A DNA stretch of 64,000 nt from Algimonas arctica (GTDB taxonomy: Bacteria > Pseudomonadota > Alphaproteobacteria > Caulobacterales > Maricaulaceae), in contig NZ_BMZH01000002.1 of assembly GCF_014652695.1 (NCBI RefSeq), forward strand, positions 62,001 through 126,000. Direction: 5' to 3'. A program made the translations under genes and the position numbers. Under the pieces are notes generated by a model, which was given only the letters and a program-made list of their open reading frames with translations, had not been told where the DNA came from and did no database searches. Numbering within the stretch: position 1 is the stretch's first letter; each line of letters starts with the position of its first letter. Positions 18,744 through 27,841 of the stretch are shown piece by piece.

Positions 18744-19442
18744 CTTGACCGTGGAATTCTTTTATACTCACCGCACCGACTACCAATAAAGTCCATTTAC
18801 CCTCTGTACGCGAATTCTCTTCTAAGCTAACTGCAAAAGATTTGAAAACCGTATTCAGGTCGATAAAAAGCGATGAAATAGGCTTAAGACCCTGCTTGCA
18901 ACCTCTTTCATTTGATTCTTAGAGCAACGGAAAACCCACCAGCAGGACAAACATCATTCTGTATGACACGGCTTTCCCAATGCGCATTGGAACGAGGCGA
19001 AACGTTCATTACATCAGTCTAAGATTCCGCCGAATCAGCGACGCGGGTCTTTGGGCTTGCTAAGAGTAGAGGCCTAAAAGCTATCCTGGAGGCGCAGCCG
19101 AAGCTGCCCACGTTCCAATCGTTTGACACGCTTCCTGTGCCTGTCGTTTGACAAGACCGAAGGCGCGGACCCTTGGACCACATAGGGTCATTTGGCCCTC
19201 CATGAAGGTGCTACGTTACCAAGCCTTATTCGAATAACCAATATGGCCCACCGATTGTCTCCGCGACTGACCCCTACGAATGACGTGATCTAGGAAATTG
19301 CTACGCCCCCCTCATCCTCAACTGTCCTCGCGCCGTGGCGTGTAAAGGCAAAGATTACGTCACCGATAAGGGGCTCTGAGACATCCAAAAAAGATAGGCT
19401 CACTCGTGTTAAAGTCCCATTCTGTACCATAAGGCCAAGAGA
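18744..19442. other. Long non-coding stretch upstream of wza
   Basis: About 700 bases with no supported gene on either strand. It contains the wza promoter region and separates it from the divergent RfaH-like relic. The sequence has many short interrupted frames and looks like decayed DNA. Confidence 0.4.
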
Positions 19443-19940
19443 ATGACTGCCTGGCATTTTGTCAAAACCAAGCCAAATAAGAAATTTCTTGCGGCGTCTG
19501 GTTTGAACAATCAGTGTTTTGAGACATCTCTCCCGCTCATCCGCAAATGCATCAGAGTGTCCCGCAAATCGAGGACGTCAAACGGCCACTCTTTCCGGGC
19601 TATCTCTTTGTCGGGGCCCGGAGCGAAGACATGTCCTTTTGGCGCTGATCAATTATACACGCGGTTGCTCTTTAGGGTAGAATTTACATACAAGCCGGCC
19701 TCTGTCTCCCCGGATCTGATTAACGTGCTTCGCGTGCGGACGGTGTGTACCAGTTCCAGCACGCGTTGGCTCTAGGCTATCCGGTCCGCTTTGCCCAAGG
19801 ATCCTTTCATGACTGGACAGGCCAAGGTCTTGACGCTTAAAAGCTTCGATCGCGCCATCATTCTGCTGGATGTCATTGGCAAAAGCCTCAAGGTCGAGGC
19901 GCCCATTTCGCAAATTACCAAGCGTGCGGTGACGGAGTAA
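19443..19940 (+). pseudogene. RfaH/NusG-like transcription antiterminator, frameshifted
   Basis: The reconstructed protein is about 165 residues, the usual RfaH size. Frame 1 begins MTAWHFVKTKPNKKFLAASG and FETSLPLIRK, the NusG N-terminal (NGN) domain. The next frame gives HQSVPQIEDVKRPLFPGYLF and then a TGA after MSFWR. Frame 1 returns with EFTYKPASVSPDLINVLRVR. The C-terminal KOW part is again split: GYPVRFAQGSFHDWTGQG, then VLTLKSFDRAIILLDVIGKS and VEAPISQITKRAVTE before the TAA at 19938. Such NusG paralogues antiterminate long polysaccharide operons. At least three lesions make it inactive. Confidence 0.8.
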
Positions 19941-20343
19941 GGCGGGGCGATCGATCCTCACCCGCTCTCGCCAAACGTCTGATTGGCCAACACCCGAGAT
20001 CGAGCCCCGTCTGGTCTGGCGCGCCATCTCCGTAAACGCGTGCGAAAGACGAACGTTAAGCGCTGACGAAAGCCTGGCCTCGTCCCATAACGCCACTTCC
20101 AAATCCCGGCCAGCCCATCGCCTGATCCATTAACCGCTCCATCGCCCGAGACTTCGTATGACACTTGGCCTGACACGTGGTGTTATCGCGCGGGGCCACC
20201 TCAGATTATAGGAGAGGGGAGTAGGGGTTTAAACTTTTTTTCTAATTCAACCCCATGCACAGTAGAGATTTGGTGTTTTAGCCAGGCTTGCGGGCTGGTA
20301 AGGTGCGCGGGCTGGTCGTGAGCGCCGGCATGGGAGGACGCGC
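19941..20343. other. Non-coding stretch before the HGGxSTG gene pair
   Basis: About 400 bases with no supported gene. Its right end holds a good ribosome-binding site (GGGAGGA) seven bases before the next ATG. A run of T at about 20236-20242 is the only notable low-complexity piece. Confidence 0.35.
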
Positions 20344-20964
20344 ATGGCCAAGCGAAAGAAAGACACGCCGCAGAGCGCCGAAAAGGCGTCTTTGAGGGTC
20401 ACTTTGGATGGCATGAAGGCCGCGAGTGGTTCCCAATCAGTCCATTTTCAAAACGAGCTGCTTGATCAGGTGACAGCCTCGCTTTGGCAGCCTGAATGGA
20501 AGACAAACGAACAAAAGCTGCAGGCGGGGAAAGCCGCCTATGATGCGCTTCAGAAAATCGCGCCGCGCAGCGAGCTTGAGGGCATGCTGGCCGCGCAGAT
20601 GATCTCGACGCATAACGCCGCCATGGAGGCCCTGCGCCGGGCGATGATGGAAACCCATACCTTCGAAGGCCGTGACCAAAACCTCAAACATGCCACGAAG
20701 CTCATGGGGCTTTATGAGCGCCAACTGGCGGCACTCGACAAGCATCGCGGCAAGGGTCGGCAGAAAATCACGGTTGAACATGTGAATGTCCACGCGGGCG
20801 GTCAGGCTATCGTGGGTAATGTCGACGCCCCAGCACAACCGCCAAGCCAGGCCGCCCCTGCCCCGCGCGCATTCTCGGACGCGACGGACGAAGGGGTCCG
20901 GCTGCCCAATCCTCTGGCGACCCCCGCGCCCGCGAAACAGCGGGTTCGCAAGAACAGCCCATGA
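20344..20964 (+). CDS. Hypothetical protein of an integrated element (terminase-small-subunit-like context)
   Basis: A 206-residue basic, mostly helical protein with no clear catalytic motif. A central part (SELEGMLAAQMISTHNAAMEALRRAM) and a C-terminal segment QKITVEHVNVHAGGQAIVGNV recur in alphaproteobacterial proteins encoded beside HGGxSTG proteins; the tail is alanine/proline-rich. It overlaps the next gene by four bases (ATGA) and is preceded by a strong GGGAGGA ribosome-binding site. Function is unknown; a link to phage-like or integrative elements is suggested by the partner gene and the recombinase nearby. Confidence 0.75.
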   Translation: MAKRKKDTPQSAEKASLRVTLDGMKAASGSQSVHFQNELLDQVTASLWQPEWKTNEQKLQAGKAAYDALQKIAPRSELEGMLAAQMISTHNAAMEALRRAMMETHTFEGRDQNLKHATKLMGLYERQLAALDKHRGKGRQKITVEHVNVHAGGQAIVGNVDAPAQPPSQAAPAPRAFSDATDEGVRLPNPLATPAPAKQRVRKNSP

Positions 20965-21239
20965 AGAAAAAGGTCGGCAATCACCCGCGCAACACCGCGC
21001 CCATGGCGGCAAGCCCTCGCTGCGGCGCGAAAACCCGCAAAGGACCTCCCTGTCGTTCTCCTGCAGTCAGCGGCAAAAAGCGCTGCCGGATGCACGGCGG
21101 TGCGGCGGGGTCCGGGGCTCCCAAGGGCAATCAAAATGCCCTGAAACACGGGGCCTTCACCCGCGAAATGCTCGAGGAGAGACGAGAGTTTTCGCAAATG
21201 ATCCGCGAAGCCAAGGCGACGCTGCGCGAGATCAGTTGA
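20961..21239 (+). CDS. HGGxSTG-domain protein
   Basis: A 92-residue basic protein with the conserved cysteine/histidine cluster CGAKTRKGPPCRSPAVSGKK and CRMHGGAAGSGAPKGNQNAL, then KHGAFTREMLEERR. HGGxSTG-type small proteins occur in phages, integrative elements and bacterial chromosomes; the cysteines and histidine could bind a metal. Biochemical function is not known. It is translationally coupled to the upstream gene. Confidence 0.85.
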   Translation: MKKKVGNHPRNTAPMAASPRCGAKTRKGPPCRSPAVSGKKRCRMHGGAAGSGAPKGNQNALKHGAFTREMLEERREFSQMIREAKATLREIS

Positions 21240-21260
21240 GTTACGCCGCGCTGCGGCGCG

Positions 21261-21620
21261 TCAACGCAGGAGGCGGCGTAGGAGAAAGACACAGCCCAGC
21301 ACGGCAGCGGCTGCCAGTGTGTCGGCGGCCCAGTCGGTCCAGTCCCCCGTCCGGTTAAGCGCCGGGATCAGCTGGACCAGCTCGATCAAGGCGCCAAACA
21401 GGCTGAGGCCGGCCAGAACGCTCAGCAAACGAACCCGCGGGTAAGCTAAGGCCGCCAGCAGCGCGAGAGCCATAAAGGCGATGATATGTAGGAGCTTGTC
21501 GCCGGGATGACCGGGCAAAGCGACCAACTGTGGCAGGCAGGCCATAATAAGCGCAAAAGCGGCCGCGCCCCAGAAGAGCAGCCGCGCCAGGCGGTGCAGC
21601 GGAGAGAGAGCGGCGATCAT
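21261..21620 (-). CDS. VanZ-like small membrane protein
   Basis: A 119-residue protein with four hydrophobic segments and the VanZ-family signature region GDKLLHIIAFMALALLAALAY followed by GALIELVQLIPALNRTGDWTDWAADTLAA. VanZ-like proteins are inner-membrane proteins of poorly defined role, often near polysaccharide genes. It converges on the HGGxSTG gene; between them lies a short GC-rich hairpin (CGCCGC/GCGGCG). Confidence 0.8.
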   Translation of the reverse strand: MIAALSPLHRLARLLFWGAAAFALIMACLPQLVALPGHPGDKLLHIIAFMALALLAALAYPRVRLLSVLAGLSLFGALIELVQLIPALNRTGDWTDWAADTLAAAAVLGCVFLLRRLLR

Positions 21621-21648
21621 AATAGTAGCATTATAGTGGGAACTTCTC

Positions 21649-21882
21649 TTAGCGATGCAGGTGGACGCCAGGCGAGGTTACGGGATCGCCGATGAACTCG
21701 ATACCGGCGCTTTCGAGCGCGGCTTTTACACGTTCAAGTGTCCCGCTGCGGGAAGTCGGGATGGCTTCAGCCGACTCAAATCGCTGAATCGTTGGCCAGC
21801 TCACACCCGCTAATTCACCAAGGTCTTCAGCGGAAATACCCAGGAGCGCTCTTCCGGCGCGAATTTGACTTCCTGAGATCAT
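21649..21882 (-). CDS. XRE-family helix-turn-helix regulator
   Basis: A 77-residue DNA-binding protein: QIRAGRALLGISAEDLGELAGVSWPTIQRFES is a complete XRE/Cro-type helix-turn-helix, followed by LERVKAALESAGIEFIGD, a tail common in small alphaproteobacterial XRE proteins. It is divergent from the recombinase gene with 37 bases between them, so it may control its own and the recombinase promoter; this is inference. Confidence 0.88.
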   Translation of the reverse strand: MISGSQIRAGRALLGISAEDLGELAGVSWPTIQRFESAEAIPTSRSGTLERVKAALESAGIEFIGDPVTSPGVHLHR

Positions 21883-21919
21883 TGACTTCCATCAATATTA
21901 AGATATAAATTATATCACA

Positions 21920-22864
21920 ATGTCCATTACGTCAGCACAAAACACAGACCTCATGATTGATGCAATATTCACCCGCTGCGAAGGCGCTTACTCAGATAAC
22001 ACTTTGCGCGGTTATCGCAACGATCTGAAACATTTCAAGGCCTGGTGCGATGGGCATGATATGGATTGGCTGCCGGCTGCGCCACAAACGATCGCCGATT
22101 TTGTCGACACGCAACTCGAAACCAAGGCGATATCGACCATCAAGCACCGCGTTGATGCAATCAAGTTTGCGCACCGGATGGCGGATCTGCCCTCGCCCAC
22201 CGATAATAGCGTGGTCTATCTGGCCCTGCGGCGCGCCCGGCGCGCTCGCCACCGACGACCGAAACAATCGGCCGGGCTGACATCGGAACTCTTAGCAAAG
22301 ATTGTCGCGGCCTGTCCCGGCACATTAAGCGGGAAGCGGGACGCGGCGCTACTGAGCGTCGGCTACGATACACTATGCCGGAGCGGTGAATTGGCTGCCA
22401 TGTATGTCGAGCACCTCAACGCGGATTGCTCGCGAATTCGGGTGCCAGTCGCCAAGTCCGACCCCTTCGGCGATGGGCGGATCGCTTATCTGTCCACGGC
22501 TACAGCCACGCGACTGAGTGCCTGGCTGAGCGCGGCAGACCTTCACGAGGGGCCGCTGTTTCGCGGGCTGCACACGCGCCAATTGTCGAACCGGCCTTTG
22601 GACACTTCATCCATACGCCGGCTGATCAAGGCCGCCGCAAAAAGGGCTGAGCTTGAACCCGCAACGGTGCGCTCTTTGTCGGGCCATTCGATGCGTGTGG
22701 GGGCCGCTCAAGACATGATGTTGGCCGGCGTAGATATGATTGGGATCATGCACGCCGGGGGATGGAAATCCCACGCAGTCCTGTCGCGCTATGTGGAGAA
22801 CGCTTCGGCTGAGCTGATGCACGAGCGCCGCTGGGAGGGCCTCAAAGTGCTGAACGCGGCCTGA
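21920..22864 (+). CDS. Tyrosine recombinase/integrase
   Basis: A 314-residue site-specific recombinase. The N-terminal core-binding domain (SDNTLRGYRNDLKHFKAWCD) is followed by a catalytic domain with the first arginine in DTLCRSGELAAM, the HxxR box in SGHSMRVGAAQDM, the second histidine region in MHAGGWKSHAV and the nucleophile tyrosine in LSRYVENA. The length suits a phage- or transposon-type integrase. No tRNA or direct repeat that could serve as an attachment site was seen nearby. A weak hairpin GGCTCTTTTTTGAGCC follows the stop. Confidence 0.93.
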   Translation: MSITSAQNTDLMIDAIFTRCEGAYSDNTLRGYRNDLKHFKAWCDGHDMDWLPAAPQTIADFVDTQLETKAISTIKHRVDAIKFAHRMADLPSPTDNSVVYLALRRARRARHRRPKQSAGLTSELLAKIVAACPGTLSGKRDAALLSVGYDTLCRSGELAAMYVEHLNADCSRIRVPVAKSDPFGDGRIAYLSTATATRLSAWLSAADLHEGPLFRGLHTRQLSNRPLDTSSIRRLIKAAAKRAELEPATVRSLSGHSMRVGAAQDMMLAGVDMIGIMHAGGWKSHAVLSRYVENASAELMHERRWEGLKVLNAA

Positions 22865-23036
22865 GCTCTTCAAAAAGCTCTCGGCTCTTTTTTGAGCCTC
22901 CATCGAGAAGAAACCTCTCCGACTCAAGTCGGAAACTGGCTTTAGACATTCAACCAGTAAGTCTGGTTAAAACATAACTTCCGTTGGCTCGTCCTGTCTC
23001 GACCATTGCGAAATGTCGTAACAGTTGAGCTAAAGT

Positions 23037-24005
23037 TCAAGAACCAACAACGCCCCGGAAATAGTCGACCGTCTGTTCTAGGCCCTCCGCAAGCGAAACC
23101 TTTGGTTCCCACCCCAAGCGCGACTTGGCCATCGAAATATCGGGTTGGCGGCGCTTTGGATCATCTTTAGGCAAGGGCAGATGCTCCCTTCTGGAGTTAC
23201 CGCCTACCTGTTCCAAAATAGCGTCACTCAACTCCAGCATCGTGTTTTCGACAGGGTTTCCTATATTGACCGGGCCGGTAAACTCTGGATCACTTCCCAT
23301 CAGACGGATCATGCCTTCAACAAGATCGTCCACATAGCAGAAACTCCGTGTTTGTGAGCCGTCTCCATAAATTGTGATTGGATCGCCTTTCAGGGCCTGT
23401 ACAATAAAATTGCTGACGACCCTTCCGTCTTGTGGGTTCATCCGGGGTCCGTACGTGTTAAAAATGCGCATAACCTTGATTTCAAGATTATGAGAGCGGT
23501 GATAATCGAACATCAAAGTTTCCGCCACCCGTTTGCCCTCATCATAACAACTTCGGATACCAATCGGATTGACGTGGCCCCAGTAACTTTCGACCTGCGG
23601 ATGGACTTCCGGGTCACCGTAAACTTCCGATGTCGACGCCTGAAGGATACGGGCCTGCACGCGCTTGGCCAGACCCAGCATATTCAATGTCCCCATCACA
23701 TTCGTTTTCACCGTTTTAATCGGATTATATTGATAGTGGACGGGTGAAGCCGGACAGGCGAGATTATATATCTGATCGACCTCCAGCAGAATCGGCTCAG
23801 TAATATCGTGACGGATTAGTTCAAAATTAGACTTCCCAAGATTATGGACAATATTGTCCCGCGAGCCCGTGAAGAAATTATCCAAGCAAATGACGTGATG
23901 GCCCTTCTCTAGCAGCCGGTCACATAGGTGAGACCCGACAAATCCCGCGCCGCCTGTAACCAGTACTTTTAGGGGTGTTTTCGTAATTTCAATATTCCTC
24001 ATCAC
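23037..24005 (-). CDS. uxs: UDP-glucuronate decarboxylase (UDP-xylose synthase)
   Basis: A 322-residue extended SDR enzyme. The NAD loop [17 protein letters not shown] is followed by the UXS-specific [33 protein letters not shown], the catalytic Ser-Thr and YxxxK ([20 protein letters not shown]) and [19 protein letters not shown]. It oxidises and decarboxylates UDP-glucuronate to UDP-xylose. It overlaps ugd by four bases (ATGA), so UDP-glucose is taken to UDP-xylose by one operon. Confidence 0.95.
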   Translation of the reverse strand: MMRNIEITKTPLKVLVTGGAGFVGSHLCDRLLEKGHHVICLDNFFTGSRDNIVHNLGKSNFELIRHDITEPILLEVDQIYNLACPASPVHYQYNPIKTVKTNVMGTLNMLGLAKRVQARILQASTSEVYGDPEVHPQVESYWGHVNPIGIRSCYDEGKRVAETLMFDYHRSHNLEIKVMRIFNTYGPRMNPQDGRVVSNFIVQALKGDPITIYGDGSQTRSFCYVDDLVEGMIRLMGSDPEFTGPVNIGNPVENTMLELSDAILEQVGGNSRREHLPLPKDDPKRRQPDISMAKSRLGWEPKVSLAEGLEQTVDYFRGVVGS

Positions 24006-25306
24006 TTTCGACCTACGCCCACATAATTATAACCAAGCTGCGCCATTGACTTTGCACTATAAATATTACGTAGATCAACCAAGTTTGGCTCTGACAAAAG
24101 TGACTTAATTCGGGCCATGTCGAGGCCGCGGAACACATCCCACTCCGTAATAACAACGGCAGCGGCAGCGCCCTCTACACAGTCATAGACATCGTTGGCA
24201 TACTCAATATCGCTCATGAGATGCTTTGCCTCCTCCATTGCTTCCGGATCGAACGCTATAATTTTCGCGCCGGCCTTCTGCAGAATAGGAATAATTGTGA
24301 GGGCGGGTGAGTCTCGCATATCATCCGTATTCTGTTTAAATGCGAGACCGAGCACAGCGATCCTTTTACCAGACACGTTACCACCCATCGCTTTAACGAC
24401 TTTGTCCGCCATATTGATTTTACGCTGATCGTTCGACGCCACCACTGATCCGACAATCGACAGATCAACGTCGTTAATTTCCGCAGTCCTAAGCAAGGCA
24501 AGCGTATCCTTAGGGAAGCAGGATCCACCGTAACCCGGACCCGCTTGCAGGAAACGGCTACCAATTCGGCTGTCGAGACCAATCCCCCGAGCAACCTCGG
24601 ACACATCTGCATTCACCACCTCACACAAGTCTGAAATCTCATTGATGAAAGCGATCTTGGTCGCCAGGAAAGAATTGGCGGCATATTTGATTAATTCGGA
24701 CGTGCGACGTGACGTAAACAGGATCGGTTTGCCATTGAGGGAGATGGGCCGGTAAATCTCATTCATAACGTCCGTGGCTTGAACATGGTCAGTTCCGATG
24801 ACCACACGGTCCGGTTCCTTGAAATCTGCGATGGCAGCGCCCTCGCGAAGAAACTCCGGATTCGAAACAACTTCAAAATGCGCACGATCGCAATGTTTCG
24901 CGAGTATTGCCTGCACTTCATCGCCAGTCCCGACCGGAACAGTCGACTTCGTCACAACGATGGTGAATTCCTTAATATGCTGTGCAATTTCTTCTGCAGC
25001 CGCATAAACATAGCTGAGATCAGCAAACCCGTCACCGTGACGCGCGGGCGTCCCGACAGCAATGAAAACCGCATGCGCCCCATTCATGGCCTGGGAAATA
25101 TCAGTCGTGAACTCCAGACGTCCTTCCGCCACATTCCGCGCCATCAGGTCTTCAAGACCCGGCTCATAAATCGGGACTTTTCTATCGAGCAGCATGCTAA
25201 TCATTTGCTCGTCCTTATCTACACAAACGACATTATGTCCAAAATCTGCAAAGCAAACTCCGGTGACCAGACCGACATAACCCGTCCCAATAATAGCAAT
25301 ATTCAC
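24002..25306 (-). CDS. ugd: UDP-glucose 6-dehydrogenase
   Basis: A 434-residue enzyme from the GTG at 25306 ([16 protein letters not shown]); a longer in-frame start at 25363 would add an atypical 19-residue leader. It has the N-terminal NAD fold, [13 protein letters not shown], the catalytic cysteine in [16 protein letters not shown], and the C-terminal UDP-binding domain with [18 protein letters not shown]. It oxidises UDP-glucose twice to UDP-glucuronate, which feeds uxs next to it and the 4-epimerase at 53136. Confidence 0.96.
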   Translation of the reverse strand: MNIAIIGTGYVGLVTGVCFADFGHNVVCVDKDEQMISMLLDRKVPIYEPGLEDLMARNVAEGRLEFTTDISQAMNGAHAVFIAVGTPARHGDGFADLSYVYAAAEEIAQHIKEFTIVVTKSTVPVGTGDEVQAILAKHCDRAHFEVVSNPEFLREGAAIADFKEPDRVVIGTDHVQATDVMNEIYRPISLNGKPILFTSRRTSELIKYAANSFLATKIAFINEISDLCEVVNADVSEVARGIGLDSRIGSRFLQAGPGYGGSCFPKDTLALLRTAEINDVDLSIVGSVVASNDQRKINMADKVVKAMGGNVSGKRIAVLGLAFKQNTDDMRDSPALTIIPILQKAGAKIIAFDPEAMEEAKHLMSDIEYANDVYDCVEGAAAAVVITEWDVFRGLDMARIKSLLSEPNLVDLRNIYSAKSMAQLGYNYVGVGRK

Positions 25307-25589
25307 AGAATGGCCCTTTGAGAATGAAGATGGTGGAAGAACTGAAAAGAAAAAAGGAACCAAAAAACCTAGAATGGCTCATGTGATCCTTAACACGTTA
25401 AAGGAAGGCGGAGGCTTTGACCACACTCTTATTGGGTAGAAAAGAATCTATAATCGTTTCTCTAATCAGTGCAAGACTGACTGATGTGCCCCTACAAGGT
25501 TCACAGTTTAAGGGCTATAAGTGGCGAGAGTTCCTGACCGATTACAATCTGGATGCCAGCATGAGCCGGCGGGGAAACTGCTATTGACG

Positions 25590-26730
25590 TGGCCTGGTGA
25601 AAGTGGTCCGATTTTGGTGTTGGTTTTGCAGCGGTTTTTTTGAATAAAGGAAACTGACTATGGCAAGAATACGATATCCCACAGAACAAATTGTGGGCGC
25701 TCTGAAACGGGCTGAATCGGGCCTGCCGGTCGCAGATTTGATCCGACAGATGGGCATCCCGCGTAGACCTACCATCGGTGGACGAACAAGTATGCCGGCT
25801 TGGAATCGGATCAGGTCCGCGAGCTCAAGCAGCTGGCTGACGAGAATGCGAGACTCAAGAGGTTGGTGGCTGTGCTCAGTATGGACAAAGCTGTCCTCCA
25901 TAACGTGCTATCAAAAAAATTCCCCAGCATCGCTCGATACAGCGGAAGCGGTTGACAAGTGAGCCAAGGACTGAACTCCGCCTTCGGATGCGAGAGATCA
26001 GCCAGAAGCACATCCGGTATGGATATCGACGGATTCACATTATGCTCAAGCGCGAGGGTTGGGACGTCGGCAAGCATGTCGTTCATCGCATCTACCGTTT
26101 GGAAGGCCTGTGTTTGCGGCGCAAACGGCCATGCCAGCGTAAGATGTTGGCGCATCAATAACGTCGCCCGCAACCAACGCGTCCAGGTCAAGCTTGGTCC
26201 ATGGACTTTATGGCGGATAAACTGGCATATGGAGCGAAAATCAGGCTGCTCATCGTTATTAATATGTTCACCCGAGAAGCCTTGGCGATCGAGGACGGCC
26301 CTCGGCTTCGCGACGAGAACGTGGCCAACGTCCTGAACCGGCTTGTCTATTTGCATGGCAGACCCGAACGGGTATTTTGCGACGATGGCGCGGAGTTCAC
26401 AGGTCAGACCATGGATCTCTGGGCTTACAGCCACAAAATTCGACTAGACTTCTCTCGACCGGGTACACCGACGGACAACGCGCATATCGAGTCCTTCAAC
26501 AGATCGGTCCGAAACGAACTGTTGAACGTGATTTGGTTCATCAGCCTGGCAGAAGTTAATCGACTATCCGAGGCTTGGCGGAGGCACTAAAATTAGTGCC
26601 GACCTCACATGGCTCGCAAAGGTCGAACGCCGCGAGAATTTGCAAATTTATCAACCCTGTGACAAAGGGACAACAAGAAAATGGCCGCTGGACTCTAACG
26701 CTGAACCCGCCCCCCCCAAACTAAGCACCT
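25590..26730 (+). mobile_element. Degenerate IS3-family element (left border of the AT-rich island)
   Basis: A decayed IS with orfA and orfB in three frames. orfA starts MARIRYPTEQIVGALKRAES and shifts frame near residue 33, continuing WTNKYAGLESDQVRELKQL. orfB pieces include RYGYRRIHIMLKREGW, then MDFMADKLAYGAKIRLL, VFCDDGAEFTG and TDNAHIESFNRSVRNELLN (catalytic Asp, Asp, Glu regions), then stops after AWRRH followed by a remnant RTPREFANLSTL. A related fragment of the right end recurs near 52966-53090. Confidence 0.82.
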
Positions 26731-26870
26731 CAGCCCCAGCGACGCGGGCAATCATCTGAGTGGTCCTGATTGAATGGACACTTTAGTGAGTTGTGATTTT
26801 GGGTTTCATACTTATAGAGGTTTAGACCCTAGTCAGGTCGCAATCCTTTTTACATCTAAGACTTGTCTTT

Positions 26871-26912
26871 GGCAGCCTGATGTTAGTAGAGGGCAGCCTG
26901 ATGTTAGTAGAG
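26871..26912. repeat. Perfect 21-bp tandem duplication
   Basis: Two adjacent copies of a 21-base unit beginning GGCAGCCTGATG, at 26871-26891 and 26892-26912. It lies 65 bases upstream of the first gene of the nonulosonate operon, within its probable promoter/leader region. Confidence 0.95.
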
Positions 26913-26977
26913 CATTTCTCGAAAGTTGTTGAAGCGTAATCCAGCCTTTGTTGGAGAATATTTTATGGGAATGGAAA

Positions 26978-27841
26978 ATGAAAACGCCAAAAATATTTAT
27001 GTCGTCGGGAGCTTTTGGCCGAGGCTCATTGTCCGCAATAACTTCGGGAGCGCGAGCCTGGGGGATTTCTAACATTGAGTTAACAGCAAATCTGGAAACA
27101 GAAGAGTGTTGGAGGTCAGCCATATTAGACAAGAGTGAATTCAGTTTCTTATTACATAACTACTTCCCTCCTCCTCCTAGCCCCTTCGTCCTAAATTTAG
27201 CATCTGAAGACATGGCTACCTTGCAACTTAGTCTCGAACACTGCCGGAAGGCTATCGACTTATCCCAATCCGTAGGCAGCCCTTATTACAGTGTTCATGC
27301 GGGATTTGCAGCATTGGTGCGGCCAGAGCATCTTGGAAAAGGAATCCCTGCGGACATGCGCACTGATAGAAGAAAAGCCATTAAGACTTTCGAAAAATCG
27401 GTCTGCGATCTAGTGGAATATGCGGCTTCCCATAATGTGGTGCTTCTAATAGAAAACAATGTTGTCGAGCCCGTCAACTTAATCAACGGCGAAAACGAAA
27501 TGTTACTCTTGGCTAGCGGAGAGGAAATTAGCGAGTTCGCTGCTCGATTTTATGGGCCTAATTTCGGTATGCTGATAGATGTCGCGCATATGAACGTATC
27601 TTGTCAATCGCTAAAGCTAGATCGTGAAGCTTTCACTGAGATGGTTGCCCCCTTCACAAAAGCGCTCCATCTCAGCGACAATGACGGCTTTCGGGACTCC
27701 AATGAGCCGTTTGACAGATCCTCTTGGATTGTCGAAACACTCGGCGCTTTCGAAGTTGATTATGTTGTGATCGAATCTTATCGCCTCAATAAATCTCAGG
27801 CGCTCGAATGCATTGATGCCGTGGAGTTTGCATATGAGTAA
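26978..27841 (+). CDS. Sugar phosphate isomerase/epimerase-like TIM barrel protein
   Basis: A 287-residue protein from the ATG at 26978, of the xylose-isomerase-like TIM-barrel superfamily (AP endonuclease family 2). Segments that fit metal-ligand positions are YYSVHAGFAA (His), VVLLIENNVV (Glu), NFGMLIDVAHMNVS (Asp, His), KALHLSDNDGF (His, Asp) and DYVVIESYR (Glu). Members isomerise or epimerise sugars, inososes and related keto compounds using a divalent metal. The substrate is unknown. As first gene of an operon with NeuB- and CMP-synthetase-like enzymes, it may help make the six-carbon precursor of the nonulosonate; this is inference. It overlaps the next gene by eight bases. Confidence 0.78.
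   Translation: MKTPKIFMSSGAFGRGSLSAITSGARAWGISNIELTANLETEECWRSAILDKSEFSFLLHNYFPPPPSPFVLNLASEDMATLQLSLEHCRKAIDLSQSVGSPYYSVHAGFAALVRPEHLGKGIPADMRTDRRKAIKTFEKSVCDLVEYAASHNVVLLIENNVVEPVNLINGENEMLLLASGEEISEFAARFYGPNFGMLIDVAHMNVSCQSLKLDREAFTEMVAPFTKALHLSDNDGFRDSNEPFDRSSWIVETLGAFEVDYVVIESYRLNKSQALECIDAVEFAYE

Noticed and set aside
19653-20102. Open frame of 149 codons on the minus strand.
   Set aside because: It is antisense to the RfaH-like relic, whose fragments match a known family; no similarity is seen in the antisense frame.
21880-23030. tRNA attachment site for the recombinase.
   Set aside because: No cloverleaf-like sequence or flanking direct repeat could be found by eye.
26871-26912. CRISPR-like repeat.
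   Set aside because: Only two directly adjacent copies with no spacer, so a simple tandem duplication.
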